A stretch of DNA of 64,000 bases from Pseudomonas sp. MWU16-30317. Its GTDB lineage: Bacteria > Pseudomonadota > Gammaproteobacteria > Pseudomonadales > Pseudomonadaceae. The translations under genes and the position numbers were made by a program. The DNA is taken from the NCBI RefSeq assembly GCF_020515695.1, contig NZ_JAIWJA010000004.1:62001-126000 (forward strand), in the 5' to 3' direction. This document shows, one piece after another, positions 45,572 to 53,423 of this stretch (position 1 is its first letter; each line of letters opens with the position of its first letter). The notes under the pieces were generated by a model, which was not told the DNA's origin, ran no database searches, and saw only the letters and a program-made list of their open reading frames with translations.

Positions 45572-46618
45572 ATGCCCGTTACCCTGCTGCGCGCCCTGGC
45601 CTTGGCCACGGGCGCCCTGCTCGCCGGCCACGCCAGTGCGGCTAGGCCACCCGTGCTCGATGCCGGATTGAGCGACTACCAGCCACAAAGCCTGAGCCCC
45701 ACGGCAGGCGCCTCGTATCTGGACGCCACAGGTGCCATCCGCATTGGCGGCGCCGAACACGTGAACTACATCGTCGAGCGCTTCAACACGGCGCTGGCCA
45801 CGGCGCATCCGGGCTGGCGTTTCGTCAACGAATCCAAGGGCACCACCAGTGCCGTGCCATTGCTGACCCACGGCGTAACGCTGTTCGGTGCCATGGGCCG
45901 TGGCATCAATGAGCTGGAAACCAGCGCCTACCGCAAGATCGTCGGCACCGCGCCGCTGGAAATCCGTATCGCCTATGCGGCCAACGACACCTCCCAGCAC
46001 CTGGCCACGTCGCTGGCGGTGTATGTCAACCGTGCCAACCCGCTGGCGCAGCTCAGCGCGCTGCAGGTGACCCGCGCCTTGAGCGTCGGCAACCCTGAGG
46101 GCGACCTGTCGACCTGGGGCCAACTGGGCCTCGCGGGCGAATGGCGCCTGCGCCGCATTCATCCATACGGCACGCCTGAATTCACTGGCTTCGGTACCTA
46201 CATGCAGGCCGCCCACCTGCGGGGCCGGCCGTTGACTCCGGGCTATGAGGCCTATGGCAACACCGAGGCAATCCTCGAACGCCTGGCCGCCGACCCCGCC
46301 GGCCTGGCCGTGGCCGCCATCGGCCTGGAGAACGCGCACATCAAACAACTGCCGATCGCTGACGCCAGTGGCGCGCTGACCACCGGCACCCCGGCGCAAG
46401 TGCGCGACGGCCGATACCCTTATGGCCGTTACTTGTATCTGTACCTGCGCCGCGAACCCGGCACGGCCATCGACCCGGCGGCCCGTGAATACCTGCGTTT
46501 TGTGCTGTCGCGTCAAGGCCAGCAGATCATCGCCGCCCAGCCCAAGGGGTACTTCCCGTTGAGCGCAGCGGATGCCCGTGCCGAATTGGCCAAACTGGAT
46601 GAGGTAGCACCGCAATGA
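45572..46618 (+). CDS. PstS-like periplasmic substrate-binding protein (first of pair)
   Basis: The ATG at 45572 has AAAGGA 6 bases upstream and is preferred over that at 45545; 348 residues with signal peptide (LALATGALLAGHASA). The fold is PBP-like of the PstS phosphate-binding group: YLDATGAIRIGGAEHVNYIVERF (in part), GAMGRGINELE, then LSTWGQLGLAGEWRLRRIH. It is a paralogue of the next gene. There are no pstCAB genes, so it does not serve a normal phosphate importer; it may work with the TonB receptors just upstream. Confidence 0.85.
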   Translation: MPVTLLRALALATGALLAGHASAARPPVLDAGLSDYQPQSLSPTAGASYLDATGAIRIGGAEHVNYIVERFNTALATAHPGWRFVNESKGTTSAVPLLTHGVTLFGAMGRGINELETSAYRKIVGTAPLEIRIAYAANDTSQHLATSLAVYVNRANPLAQLSALQVTRALSVGNPEGDLSTWGQLGLAGEWRLRRIHPYGTPEFTGFGTYMQAAHLRGRPLTPGYEAYGNTEAILERLAADPAGLAVAAIGLENAHIKQLPIADASGALTTGTPAQVRDGRYPYGRYLYLYLRREPGTAIDPAAREYLRFVLSRQGQQIIAAQPKGYFPLSAADARAELAKLDEVAPQ

Positions 46619-47667
46619 TGGGCCCTGCATTGATCAAATCGACCCGACGTGCCGCCGCCCGCTTCGCCTTGCTGGCGCCCCTGCTGATCGCCGCGCCACT
46701 GGGCGCAGGTGCGGCGCACGCTGAAGACTTTCGCGTACCCGCCAAAGCAAGCTACGTGACCCGCGACGGCGCCATCGCCATTATTGGCAATGACGGTATG
46801 CAGCCGCTGATCGAGCAGCTCGATGCGCTGTTCATCCAGCAGCACCCGGGATTGCGTTTTGTCGTACGCGGCGAAGGCTCCTCGGTTGGCCTGCCGGCCC
46901 TGACCGCAGGCGCCACGGCAATCGCGCCGCTGTCGCGGGAAGCCTGGCTGGGCGATATGCACGGCTATGAGCAGGTGTTCGGGCGCAAGCCGCTGGACAT
47001 CCGCATCGGCTATTCCGGCTGGGGCCCGCGGGACAGCGGCAAGACGCCACCGGCCGTGTATGTGCACCCGGACAACCCCTTGGCGCAGTTGAGCCTGCAG
47101 CAGCTGGCGCAGGTGGTGACCGCCGGGCAGGCAGCAGGCGATATCAACACCTGGGGCCAGTTGGGGCTGACCGGCGACTGGGCGGCGCGGCGCATCCATG
47201 TGTACGGCCTGCGCGACGATGGCGGATTTGCCACCAATCAGCGGATGGATCGCTTTGGCGGCTTGCCGTTCAGCGTCCACTACGAGGCATTGGACAGCGT
47301 CGCCCAGGTGCTCAAGGCAGTGGCCGGCGACAGTCATGGCATCGCCCTGACCGGCTGGGCCAGCACCGGCAAACTCGCGCCGGGCTTGCGTTTGGTGGCG
47401 TTGAGCACGGCCCCGGGACAGGCGGCCCATGGCCCGGCCTATGACGAGGTGGCCAGCGGCGCCTATCCGTTGTCGTCGTACTTGCACTTGTTCGTCAATG
47501 CCACGCCGGGGCAGCCGCTGGAGCCGTTTATCAAGGCGTACCTGCAAGTGGCGTTGAGCGACGAGGGTCAAGCGCTGGTGAGGGCTCAGCGTGATACCGC
47601 CGAGGGGTATGTGCCGTTGAGTGCCGAGGAGCTGGCGACAGAGCGCGAGAAGCTGAAGGGGTTGTAG
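46615..47667 (+). CDS. PstS-like periplasmic substrate-binding protein (second of pair)
   Basis: 350 residues, ATG overlapping the previous stop (ATGATG); a basic N-terminus and signal peptide end at AAHA-ED. The segment INTWGQLGLTGDWAARRIHV repeats LSTWGQLGLAGEWRLRRIHP of its neighbour. It keeps IIGNDGMQPLIEQL, GEGSSVGLPALTAGATAIAP (in part) and FVNATPGQPLEPF of the PstS fold. Translational coupling and shared ancestry suggest the two act together. Ligand unknown: phosphate, or a phosphate- or metal-bearing compound. Confidence 0.85.
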   Translation: MMGPALIKSTRRAAARFALLAPLLIAAPLGAGAAHAEDFRVPAKASYVTRDGAIAIIGNDGMQPLIEQLDALFIQQHPGLRFVVRGEGSSVGLPALTAGATAIAPLSREAWLGDMHGYEQVFGRKPLDIRIGYSGWGPRDSGKTPPAVYVHPDNPLAQLSLQQLAQVVTAGQAAGDINTWGQLGLTGDWAARRIHVYGLRDDGGFATNQRMDRFGGLPFSVHYEALDSVAQVLKAVAGDSHGIALTGWASTGKLAPGLRLVALSTAPGQAAHGPAYDEVASGAYPLSSYLHLFVNATPGQPLEPFIKAYLQVALSDEGQALVRAQRDTAEGYVPLSAEELATEREKLKGL

Positions 47668-47670
47668 CCC

Positions 47671-47700
47671 TGCAGCGAGGGGGCATGCCCCCTCGCTGCA
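47671..47700. terminator. Perfect 30-base palindrome after the PstS-like pair
   Basis: TGCAGCGAGGGGGCA is followed at once by its exact reverse complement. It has the REP core and can form a strong hairpin between convergent genes. There is no T-tract, so it is a REP acting as transcript end rather than a standard intrinsic terminator. Confidence 0.6.
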
Positions 47701-47716
47701 TTGAGGTGCCGGGTTA

Positions 47717-48838
47717 CTAAGCCAGTTCGCCCAGATCGGCAGCATTGAAAGGCTTGAGGCTCTCACGGTCGCCATCTCGAACCTTGGCGACCCAGCGCGG
47801 ATCGCTGAGCAACGCGCGGCCAACGGCGATCAGGTCGAATTCGTCCTTTTCCATACGCTTGACCAGCTTGTCGAGACTGGTCGGCTGCGAGCTCTCCCCG
47901 CCAAACGCGGCCATGAAGTCTCCGGACAACCCCACCGAGCCCACGCTGATGGTCGCCGCACCGGTGAGCTTCTTCGCCCAACCGGCGAAGTTCAGCCCTT
48001 CTTCACCGTCCAGCTCCGGAAATTCCGCCTCCCAGAAGCGTCGCTGCGAGCAATGCAGAATATCCACCCCGGCTTCGACCAGAGGCACCAGCCAGTCGGT
48101 CATGGCCTGCGGTGTGGTGGCCAGGCGTGCGGCGTAGTCCTGCTGCTTCCATTGGCTCAGGCGCAGGATGATCGGGAAGTCCTCGCCCACCGCGGCACGC
48201 GTGGCCTTGACCACCTCGGCGGCAAACCGCGAGCGCTCCTTGATGGTTGCGCCGTTAAAATGATCGGTGCGCTGGTTGGTGCCGCCCCAGAAGAACTGGT
48301 CGATCAGGTAACCGTGGGCACCGTGGATTTCAACGGTATCGAAACCCAGGCGCTGCGCATCGGCAGCAGCCTTGGCGTAGGCGGCGATGGTGTCGGCGAT
48401 GTCTTCGTCAGTCATGGCGGCGCCACGCGGAGTATTCGGGGCCACCAGGCCTGACGGGCTTTCGATGCCGTGCGACGGGGTCCAGTCGGTGAGGAAGCTG
48501 GCCACCGCGCCGACGTGCCAGATCTGCGGGGCCATCTTGCCGCCGGCCGCATGCACCTCGTCGATCACCTGCTGCCAACCGGCCAAGGCCGCTTCGCCGT
48601 GGAAAAACGGAATGCCAGGGTCGTTACGAGAAGCTGGACGATCAATGACCGTACCTTCAGACAGTATCAAGCCGACGTCGCTTTCGGCACGACGGCGGTA
48701 ATAGGCGGCGATGTTGGCATCCGGCACGCCTTCGGGGGCGAACGAACGGGTCATCGGCGCCATGACGATGCGGTTCTTCAGGGTCAGCGACTTGAGCGTG
48801 AAAGACTTGAACAACGGATCGAGGCTGGATTGGCTCAC
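47717..48838 (-). CDS. Old-yellow-enzyme family alkene reductase
   Basis: 373 residues, an FMN TIM barrel reducing activated C=C bonds with NAD(P)H. Seen: LKNRIVMAPMTRSFAPEG at 21-38, the substrate-binding pair in VEIHGAHGYLIDQFFWGGTN (catalytic His and following residues), and FDLIAVGRALLSDP for the phosphate of FMN. Divergent from an HxlR regulator with a dyad operator between, as in systems induced by quinones or other electrophiles. Natural substrate unknown. Confidence 0.93.
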   Translation of the reverse strand: MSQSSLDPLFKSFTLKSLTLKNRIVMAPMTRSFAPEGVPDANIAAYYRRRAESDVGLILSEGTVIDRPASRNDPGIPFFHGEAALAGWQQVIDEVHAAGGKMAPQIWHVGAVASFLTDWTPSHGIESPSGLVAPNTPRGAAMTDEDIADTIAAYAKAAADAQRLGFDTVEIHGAHGYLIDQFFWGGTNQRTDHFNGATIKERSRFAAEVVKATRAAVGEDFPIILRLSQWKQQDYAARLATTPQAMTDWLVPLVEAGVDILHCSQRRFWEAEFPELDGEEGLNFAGWAKKLTGAATISVGSVGLSGDFMAAFGGESSQPTSLDKLVKRMEKDEFDLIAVGRALLSDPRWVAKVRDGDRESLKPFNAADLGELA

Positions 48839-48880
48839 GGTTGAAAGCTCCAGTGGAAATGAACGCCCATAGTATAAGAT

Positions 48881-48924
48881 GTATACCTGATATCAATCAG
48901 GCACCGAAAAGCTATCAGGTATAC
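48881..48924. promoter_or_regulatory. Operator between alkene reductase and HxlR genes
   Basis: Perfect 11-base inverted arms, GTATACCTGAT (48881-48891) and ATCAGGTATAC (48914-48924), lie in the 101-base divergent gap. The right arm ends 15 bases before the hxlR-type ATG, so binding could block both promoters. Confidence 0.8.
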
Positions 48925-48939
48925 CCGAGGAAACCCGTC

Positions 48940-49335
48940 ATGCCCGCCGATCAAAATGAACACGTCGAACGCAAGGTGTTTCGCGCCGATTGCTCCAGCC
49001 GCTTGCTGCTGGAGCAGATCGCCGATAAGTGGTCGGTCCTGATCCTCGCGGCGCTGTGCCCGCAGCCCTTGCGGTTCAACGAAGTCCGCCGACGACTCGA
49101 TGGCATCACACAGAAGGCCCTGACCCAGGCCCTGCGGCGCCTGGAGCGCAGCGGGATCGTCGCGCGGCGAGTGATTCCCAGCTCGCAGGTCGCGGTGGAG
49201 TACAGCATCACGCCACTGGGCCGGACACTGGAAGAGCCGTTTCGGGCGTTGTATCACTGGACGGTGAATCATTCAGAGCAAGTGCTGCAGGCGCAGCAGG
49301 CGTTTGATGAGCGGGTGCTGGAAACCACTGACTGA
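48940..49335 (+). CDS. HxlR family transcriptional regulator
   Basis: Starts at 48940 (MPADQNEHVERKVFRADC) after GAGGAAA; 131 residues. Winged helix with the family signature: CSSRLLLEQIADKWSVLIL, RFNEVRRRLDGITQKALTQAL (in part), and YSITPLGRTLEEP. HxlR/QorR-type proteins often sense electrophiles by a cysteine; Cys18 near the N-terminus is a candidate. It should control the divergent alkene reductase and itself. Confidence 0.93.
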   Translation: MPADQNEHVERKVFRADCSSRLLLEQIADKWSVLILAALCPQPLRFNEVRRRLDGITQKALTQALRRLERSGIVARRVIPSSQVAVEYSITPLGRTLEEPFRALYHWTVNHSEQVLQAQQAFDERVLETTD

Positions 49336-49345
49336 ACCCGACGCT

Positions 49346-49433
49346 TGTAGCGAGGGGGCTTGCCGCCGATTCGATCCCCCAGATACCCCCGGGTGCCAGG
49401 CCGATTTCCGGGGGCAAGCCTGCGCGCTACAGG
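49346..49433. repeat. REP pair downstream of the HxlR gene
   Basis: tgtagcgagggggcttgccg (49346-49365) faces cgggggcaagcctgcgcgct then acag. It sits between convergent genes. Confidence 0.7.
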
Positions 49434-49442
49434 AGCGGGATC

Positions 49443-49985
49443 TTACTTGGCCAGCTCAGCCTCGATCGCCGCCAGCAGCTGCGGATCGTGGGCAGCGATG
49501 TCCGGAGTAAAGCGCCCGACCACTTCGCCGGTGCGGCTGATCAGAAATTTTTCGAAGTTCCACTGCACTTCCGGCACGGGACGTACCGGGATACCCTTGC
49601 CAGTCAGACGTTCACGCCATGGCCCTTCGCCAACCGCGTCCGGCCTGGCCGCCGTAAGCGCCTGATACAGCGGATGCTTGTCTTCATCCACTACCGAGAT
49701 CTTCGAGAACAACGGGAATTTAACGCCGTAGGTCAGGCTGCAGAAGGCCTTGATCTCGTCCTCGGTGCCGGGCTCTTGCGCCTTGAAGTCGTTAGCCGGG
49801 AAGCCAAGCACTTCCAGCCCTTGCGCATGTTTTTCCTCATAGAGCTTTTCGAGGCCTTCGTATTGCGCCGTCAGACCACACTTGGACGCCACATTGACCA
49901 CCAGCAGTACCTTGCCGGCATAGGCTTGCAGGGTTTGTGGGGCGCCGTCGATGGTGGTCAAGGGGATGGTGTAAAGGTTGCTCAT
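49443..49985 (-). CDS. Glutathione peroxidase family protein
   Basis: Starts at 49985 (MSNLYTIPLTTIDGAPQTL); 180 residues. The peroxidatic Cys is in NVASKCGLTAQYEGLEKLY, the Gln/Trp partners in GFPANDFKAQEPGTEDEIKAF (Asn-Asp in place of the usual Gln) and VQWNFEKFLI. Bacterial members (BtuE/Gpx) reduce hydroperoxides, mostly with thioredoxin. The common GFPCNQF segment is here GFPANDF, so the second cysteine and the Gln are missing, which may lower or change activity. Confidence 0.9.
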   Translation of the reverse strand: MSNLYTIPLTTIDGAPQTLQAYAGKVLLVVNVASKCGLTAQYEGLEKLYEEKHAQGLEVLGFPANDFKAQEPGTEDEIKAFCSLTYGVKFPLFSKISVVDEDKHPLYQALTAARPDAVGEGPWRERLTGKGIPVRPVPEVQWNFEKFLISRTGEVVGRFTPDIAAHDPQLLAAIEAELAK

Positions 49986-50074
49986 GCTCAGCTCCAGTAG
50001 AGAAGTCGGGCAACCACTGTAATGACCACGGGCAGCCCCTACAATCAAATGTTCCCGCACTGCCCCTGCTCACG

Positions 50075-51313
50075 TCAGGCCTGGCGCGGCTGATCGTCAT
50101 CGCTGAGGCGCTGGGCATCATGCAACTCCATCGGGCTGCCGAGCAGAAAGCCCTGGATCCGATGCACGCCCAAGGCTCGCAAGGCATCCAGTTCACCGGT
50201 GGTTTCCACCCCTTCGGCGATCACCGTGCTGTCGGTTTCACGGGCGAAAGCGATCAGTGCGGACGCCATGGCGCGCAAGATTGGATCTTGATCGATACCG
50301 CGGGTCAGACTCATGTCGAGCTTGATCATGTCGGGGGCCAGCTTGACGATATGGCGCATGCTGGCGAAACCGGCACCGGCATCGTCAATGGCCAGGCGCA
50401 CACCCGCACGACGCAGGTTGACCAGCGCCGTTTGCAGGCGTTCGTAATCGGAGATGACCGCATGCTCGGTGATTTCCAACACGATGCGCCGCGCCGAATA
50501 ACCGTGCAGCAACGGCGTCAGACGGCCGCTGAAGATCAACTGCGGCGAGCAGTTGACACTCACATAGATGTTATCAGGCAAGCGCGACAGCCCCAGCAGC
50601 GCCAACTCGATGGCCCGGCACTCGAGCTCGAGCCCCAAGCCGGCTTCCGTCGCGTCCTGAAACCACAGGTCCGGCGTGCGCGCGGTGTCACTGGTGAATC
50701 GCGACAGCGCCTCCCAGCCGCCGATGGCCAGGGTCCTGGCGTCGAAGATCGGCTGATAGACGATCGAGGGTTGAAACTCCTGCAGCAGCGCGCTGATCCT
50801 GCGGTGCTTGATGGTCCGCTCGCTGACCGCCTTGAGGTCCAGCTCGAGCTGCTCGGTGACCAGCTCGGCGAAGGCACGCATCACCTGCATGTCGCGGTCG
50901 CTCAAACTCTGGTCGGGGGCGAAACCGAAGCAGCAAAAGGTGCCATACAAGTTGCCGTCACTGAGGTAGATCGGCACGCTCATGTGCGAGCCGATCGGCA
51001 GTGCGGCGGTTTCCGGCAGGCTCATCGCCAACGGCACCTGGGAGGTGTCGGCGATCAGTTCGGGCAACGCGCCATCGACGACGCGCTGGCAGTAGCCCAC
51101 TTCCAGCGACAGCACATCGCCCTGCTTGATGGGCGAAATACCCTCGGCATCGACATGCATGAACACCCGGTCGGCACTGCGAAAACGCGAAACGAAGGCG
51201 ACATCCATGCCCAGATGCTTGCGCAAGGAGCGCAGGACCCGTTCGATATGACCGGAATCGGCATCGACGGTATCTTTTAGGCTGATCAGTTCGGCGAGTT
51301 GAACGGCTGACAT
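50075..51313 (-). CDS. GAF-EAL protein, probable c-di-GMP phosphodiesterase
   Basis: 412 residues: a GAF domain (about 15-160) and a C-terminal EAL domain from about 175. The catalytic set seems present: Glu201-Ala-Leu (GGWEALSRF), Asn in VNCSPQLI, Glu in EITEHA, the double Asp in IDDAGAGFASM, Lys in DMIKLDMSL and Glu in IAEGVET, so cleavage of c-di-GMP is plausible. The usual DDFGTG is DDAGAG. No membrane segment or GGDEF domain. It senses a small molecule through GAF. Stands alone. Confidence 0.9.
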   Translation of the reverse strand: MSAVQLAELISLKDTVDADSGHIERVLRSLRKHLGMDVAFVSRFRSADRVFMHVDAEGISPIKQGDVLSLEVGYCQRVVDGALPELIADTSQVPLAMSLPETAALPIGSHMSVPIYLSDGNLYGTFCCFGFAPDQSLSDRDMQVMRAFAELVTEQLELDLKAVSERTIKHRRISALLQEFQPSIVYQPIFDARTLAIGGWEALSRFTSDTARTPDLWFQDATEAGLGLELECRAIELALLGLSRLPDNIYVSVNCSPQLIFSGRLTPLLHGYSARRIVLEITEHAVISDYERLQTALVNLRRAGVRLAIDDAGAGFASMRHIVKLAPDMIKLDMSLTRGIDQDPILRAMASALIAFARETDSTVIAEGVETTGELDALRALGVHRIQGFLLGSPMELHDAQRLSDDDQPRQA

Positions 51314-51573
51314 TCCATTGACCTCCAGTGGCCTGCGACTACAGATAAAACACGCGGGTATAGGGGGAGCACTGCTTTCAGATTAGCAGCATTGTGTAAC
51401 GCCGGCGAATCAACTGCCGAACGGCCGTCAATTATCTGACTAATGGCCACCCCGTCGATATGCGAAGGATTTCGGCCGGGTAATCGATAAAAACAGTGAC
51501 CTGCCTCGTGCTAGCGCGAATGCATGCCTACACTCAGGGCTAAGTCTATTGGTACACCGGATAAGGGATGTCT

Positions 51574-52038
51574 ATGAAACGACTAGCAGCGGCGGGACTC
51601 TGCTGCATTCTGGCAGGCTGTAACACAGGTCAATTTACCGAAGGGCAAAGCAGCAACTTTCCAGTTCAGGTCACGCAGATAAACGCGTCGATCGACAGCG
51701 CCACCGACAGCGTCGATGTTGCGGTGGCGGTCAAGAACGCTTCGGCGGTGGCAATCCGCTCCATCACACTGGTCATCACGCCTTACGATGTCGCTGGCAA
51801 ACGCACCTCGGCGCCCGGTGGCGAAGTCACCTTCAGTGCGCCGCTCAAGTCCGGCGACAGTATCGGTCCGCAAACTTTCAACCATGTATGGCAGGGCTCC
51901 GATGTACGCTGCATCGAGGTCAGGCTGATCAAGGTCACGCTGATGGACTACTCCACGTCGAGCATCAACGGCCATGCGGCCAATAACTTGGTGGCCAATA
52001 ACAGCCGGCGTGAATGCCATATCAGTGGCGACGACTGA
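51574..52038 (+). CDS. Putative lipoprotein of unknown function
   Basis: AAGGGA at 51563-51568 overlaps the ATG at 51568, so the next ATG at 51574 (MKRLAAAGLCCILAGC) is the start; 154 residues. The lipobox Leu-Ala-Gly-Cys is clear. The mature part looks like an immunoglobulin-like beta-sandwich (VDVAVAVKNASAVAIRSITL in part, YDVAGKRTSAPGGE, VWQGSDVRCIEVRLIKV) similar to domains of other small Pseudomonas lipoproteins. Function unknown. Confidence 0.82.
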   Translation: MKRLAAAGLCCILAGCNTGQFTEGQSSNFPVQVTQINASIDSATDSVDVAVAVKNASAVAIRSITLVITPYDVAGKRTSAPGGEVTFSAPLKSGDSIGPQTFNHVWQGSDVRCIEVRLIKVTLMDYSTSSINGHAANNLVANNSRRECHISGDD

Positions 52039-52143
52039 GTTGAGGTATGTATCAACCATGATACTCGCTGGATACTCGATTTCACTTGCCTGACACCGGG
52101 TGCAGCGATGAGCATCGCGAACCTTTTTCTACCTGTGTGAGTC

Positions 52144-52488
52144 ATGCGAATGAAAGTCCTCTCTGCCTTGGCCTTGGCGTTGTCCCTGGCAAGCACTGGC
52201 GCCCTCGCCAATGAAGTGGTGGGCGCGGTGGTCGGTGGAGCTGCCGGTGCCGTGGTGGGTAATCAGGCCGCCGGCACTCAGGGCGCTGTAGTCGGTGCGG
52301 TGGCCGGCGGCGTGCTGGGCGCAGTGGTGTCGAACCTGCTGGATGAGGGTCACGGCGGCGGCCATCACGATCATCATGAAGAGCGCGGCCGCGGCCCCGA
52401 GATGCGCGGCCCAGGTGGCCCTGGTGGACCCGGCGGCGAGCACTTTCACGATGATCGTCGCGGCCCGCCCGGTGACGGACCACGCTGA
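52144..52488 (+). CDS. Glycine-zipper protein with His/Gly-rich tail
   Basis: 114 residues: signal peptide (MRMKVLSALALALSLASTGALA), a Gly/Ala/Val-rich segment (EVVGAVVGGAAGAVVGNQAA) typical of glycine-zipper envelope proteins, then a His- and Gly-rich, polar tail (GGGHHDHHEERGRG; GPGGPGGPGGEHFHDD). The His cluster could bind nickel, zinc or copper, but that is only composition. The ATG at 52150 is an equal choice for start. Confidence 0.8.
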   Translation: MRMKVLSALALALSLASTGALANEVVGAVVGGAAGAVVGNQAAGTQGAVVGAVAGGVLGAVVSNLLDEGHGGGHHDHHEERGRGPEMRGPGGPGGPGGEHFHDDRRGPPGDGPR

Positions 52489-52553
52489 TCCTCAGAGCCT
52501 GAGTCCATTTGCCATTGCAGTCGCTGCAGCGCTTTGGAAGGCCTGCATTCAAG

Positions 52554-53300
52554 TCAGAAGACCACCTGCAAGATCCCCTGGCGGCACTCCTTCAAGGCCA
52601 TCTTGATGCTGTCATGGGCCTCGGCAATCCGAGCAGTCGGGCCAACGACCGAAACTGCATAGTGGCCCTGATCGATCGGCAGGCTGGTCGACACTGAACC
52701 GACCCCTGTCCTGTGCTCCCCCGCATCATAGGCGAAGCCCTCACGGCGAACTGCGGCGAGCTCGACCAGCAATTGCTCCAGCGTCCGCGTCATGGGTGTC
52801 ATCTGTTTCATCTTGCCGGTCAGCATCTCGATCACCGCGTCATCGCTCATCGATGCCAGCACCACCTTGCCTGCCGACGACGCATAGACCGTCAGGAAGG
52901 TCCCCGAACCAGGCGCCACGCGCAGCTCCTGATGCGACACCACTGAATGCAGGATCAACATTTCCAGGCCATTGGCGTGGGTCAGCACCGCGGTTTCACC
53001 GGTCTGGTGCGACAGGGCCTCGAGGAACGCCCGGGCGCGGTGGGTGATGTCCAAATGGCTGCGCGCGGCCAGGCGCATCAGCGCAGGCCCAAGACGCACG
53101 CCGCCTGCGCCGCGCACCTCGAGCAACTGCTCAAGCGCCAGGGCATCGACCAGCCGTTGTACGGTGGAACGCGGTAACTCGATACGCTTGGCTATCTCCC
53201 CCAGGCTCAGCCCCTTGGGCTCATCTTCAAGACTGCGCAGGATAGACGCCGCGCGCGAAATCACCTGAATGCCACTGCGCTCTGCATCATCGGAACTCAT
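52554..53300 (-). CDS. IclR family transcriptional regulator
   Basis: Starts at 53300 (MSSDDAERSGIQVISRAASI) after GGGAGCAAGG; 248 residues. N-terminal winged helix (KGLSLGEIAKRIELPRSTVQRLV in part, about 28-50) and the C-terminal GAF-like effector domain. IclR proteins often sense aromatic acids or short acids. It is divergent from the pump operon and likely controls it; 123 bases lie between starts. Confidence 0.93.
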   Translation of the reverse strand: MSSDDAERSGIQVISRAASILRSLEDEPKGLSLGEIAKRIELPRSTVQRLVDALALEQLLEVRGAGGVRLGPALMRLAARSHLDITHRARAFLEALSHQTGETAVLTHANGLEMLILHSVVSHQELRVAPGSGTFLTVYASSAGKVVLASMSDDAVIEMLTGKMKQMTPMTRTLEQLLVELAAVRREGFAYDAGEHRTGVGSVSTSLPIDQGHYAVSVVGPTARIAEAHDSIKMALKECRQGILQVVF

Positions 53301-53423
53301 CTGCCTTGCTCCCTGTATCGCTGATCGGTACACTGCACCGAATTCTAGCCCATTTTGTGTTCGGCACTGCCAGTTTATTTCAGCAGGCTGCCTGTCGAGC
53401 CCCCTTGCGATGAAACCCCTGTC

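Noticed and set aside
52554..53333. Longer IclR start at 53333
   Set aside because: The ATG at 53300 has a much better ribosome site and fits the family.
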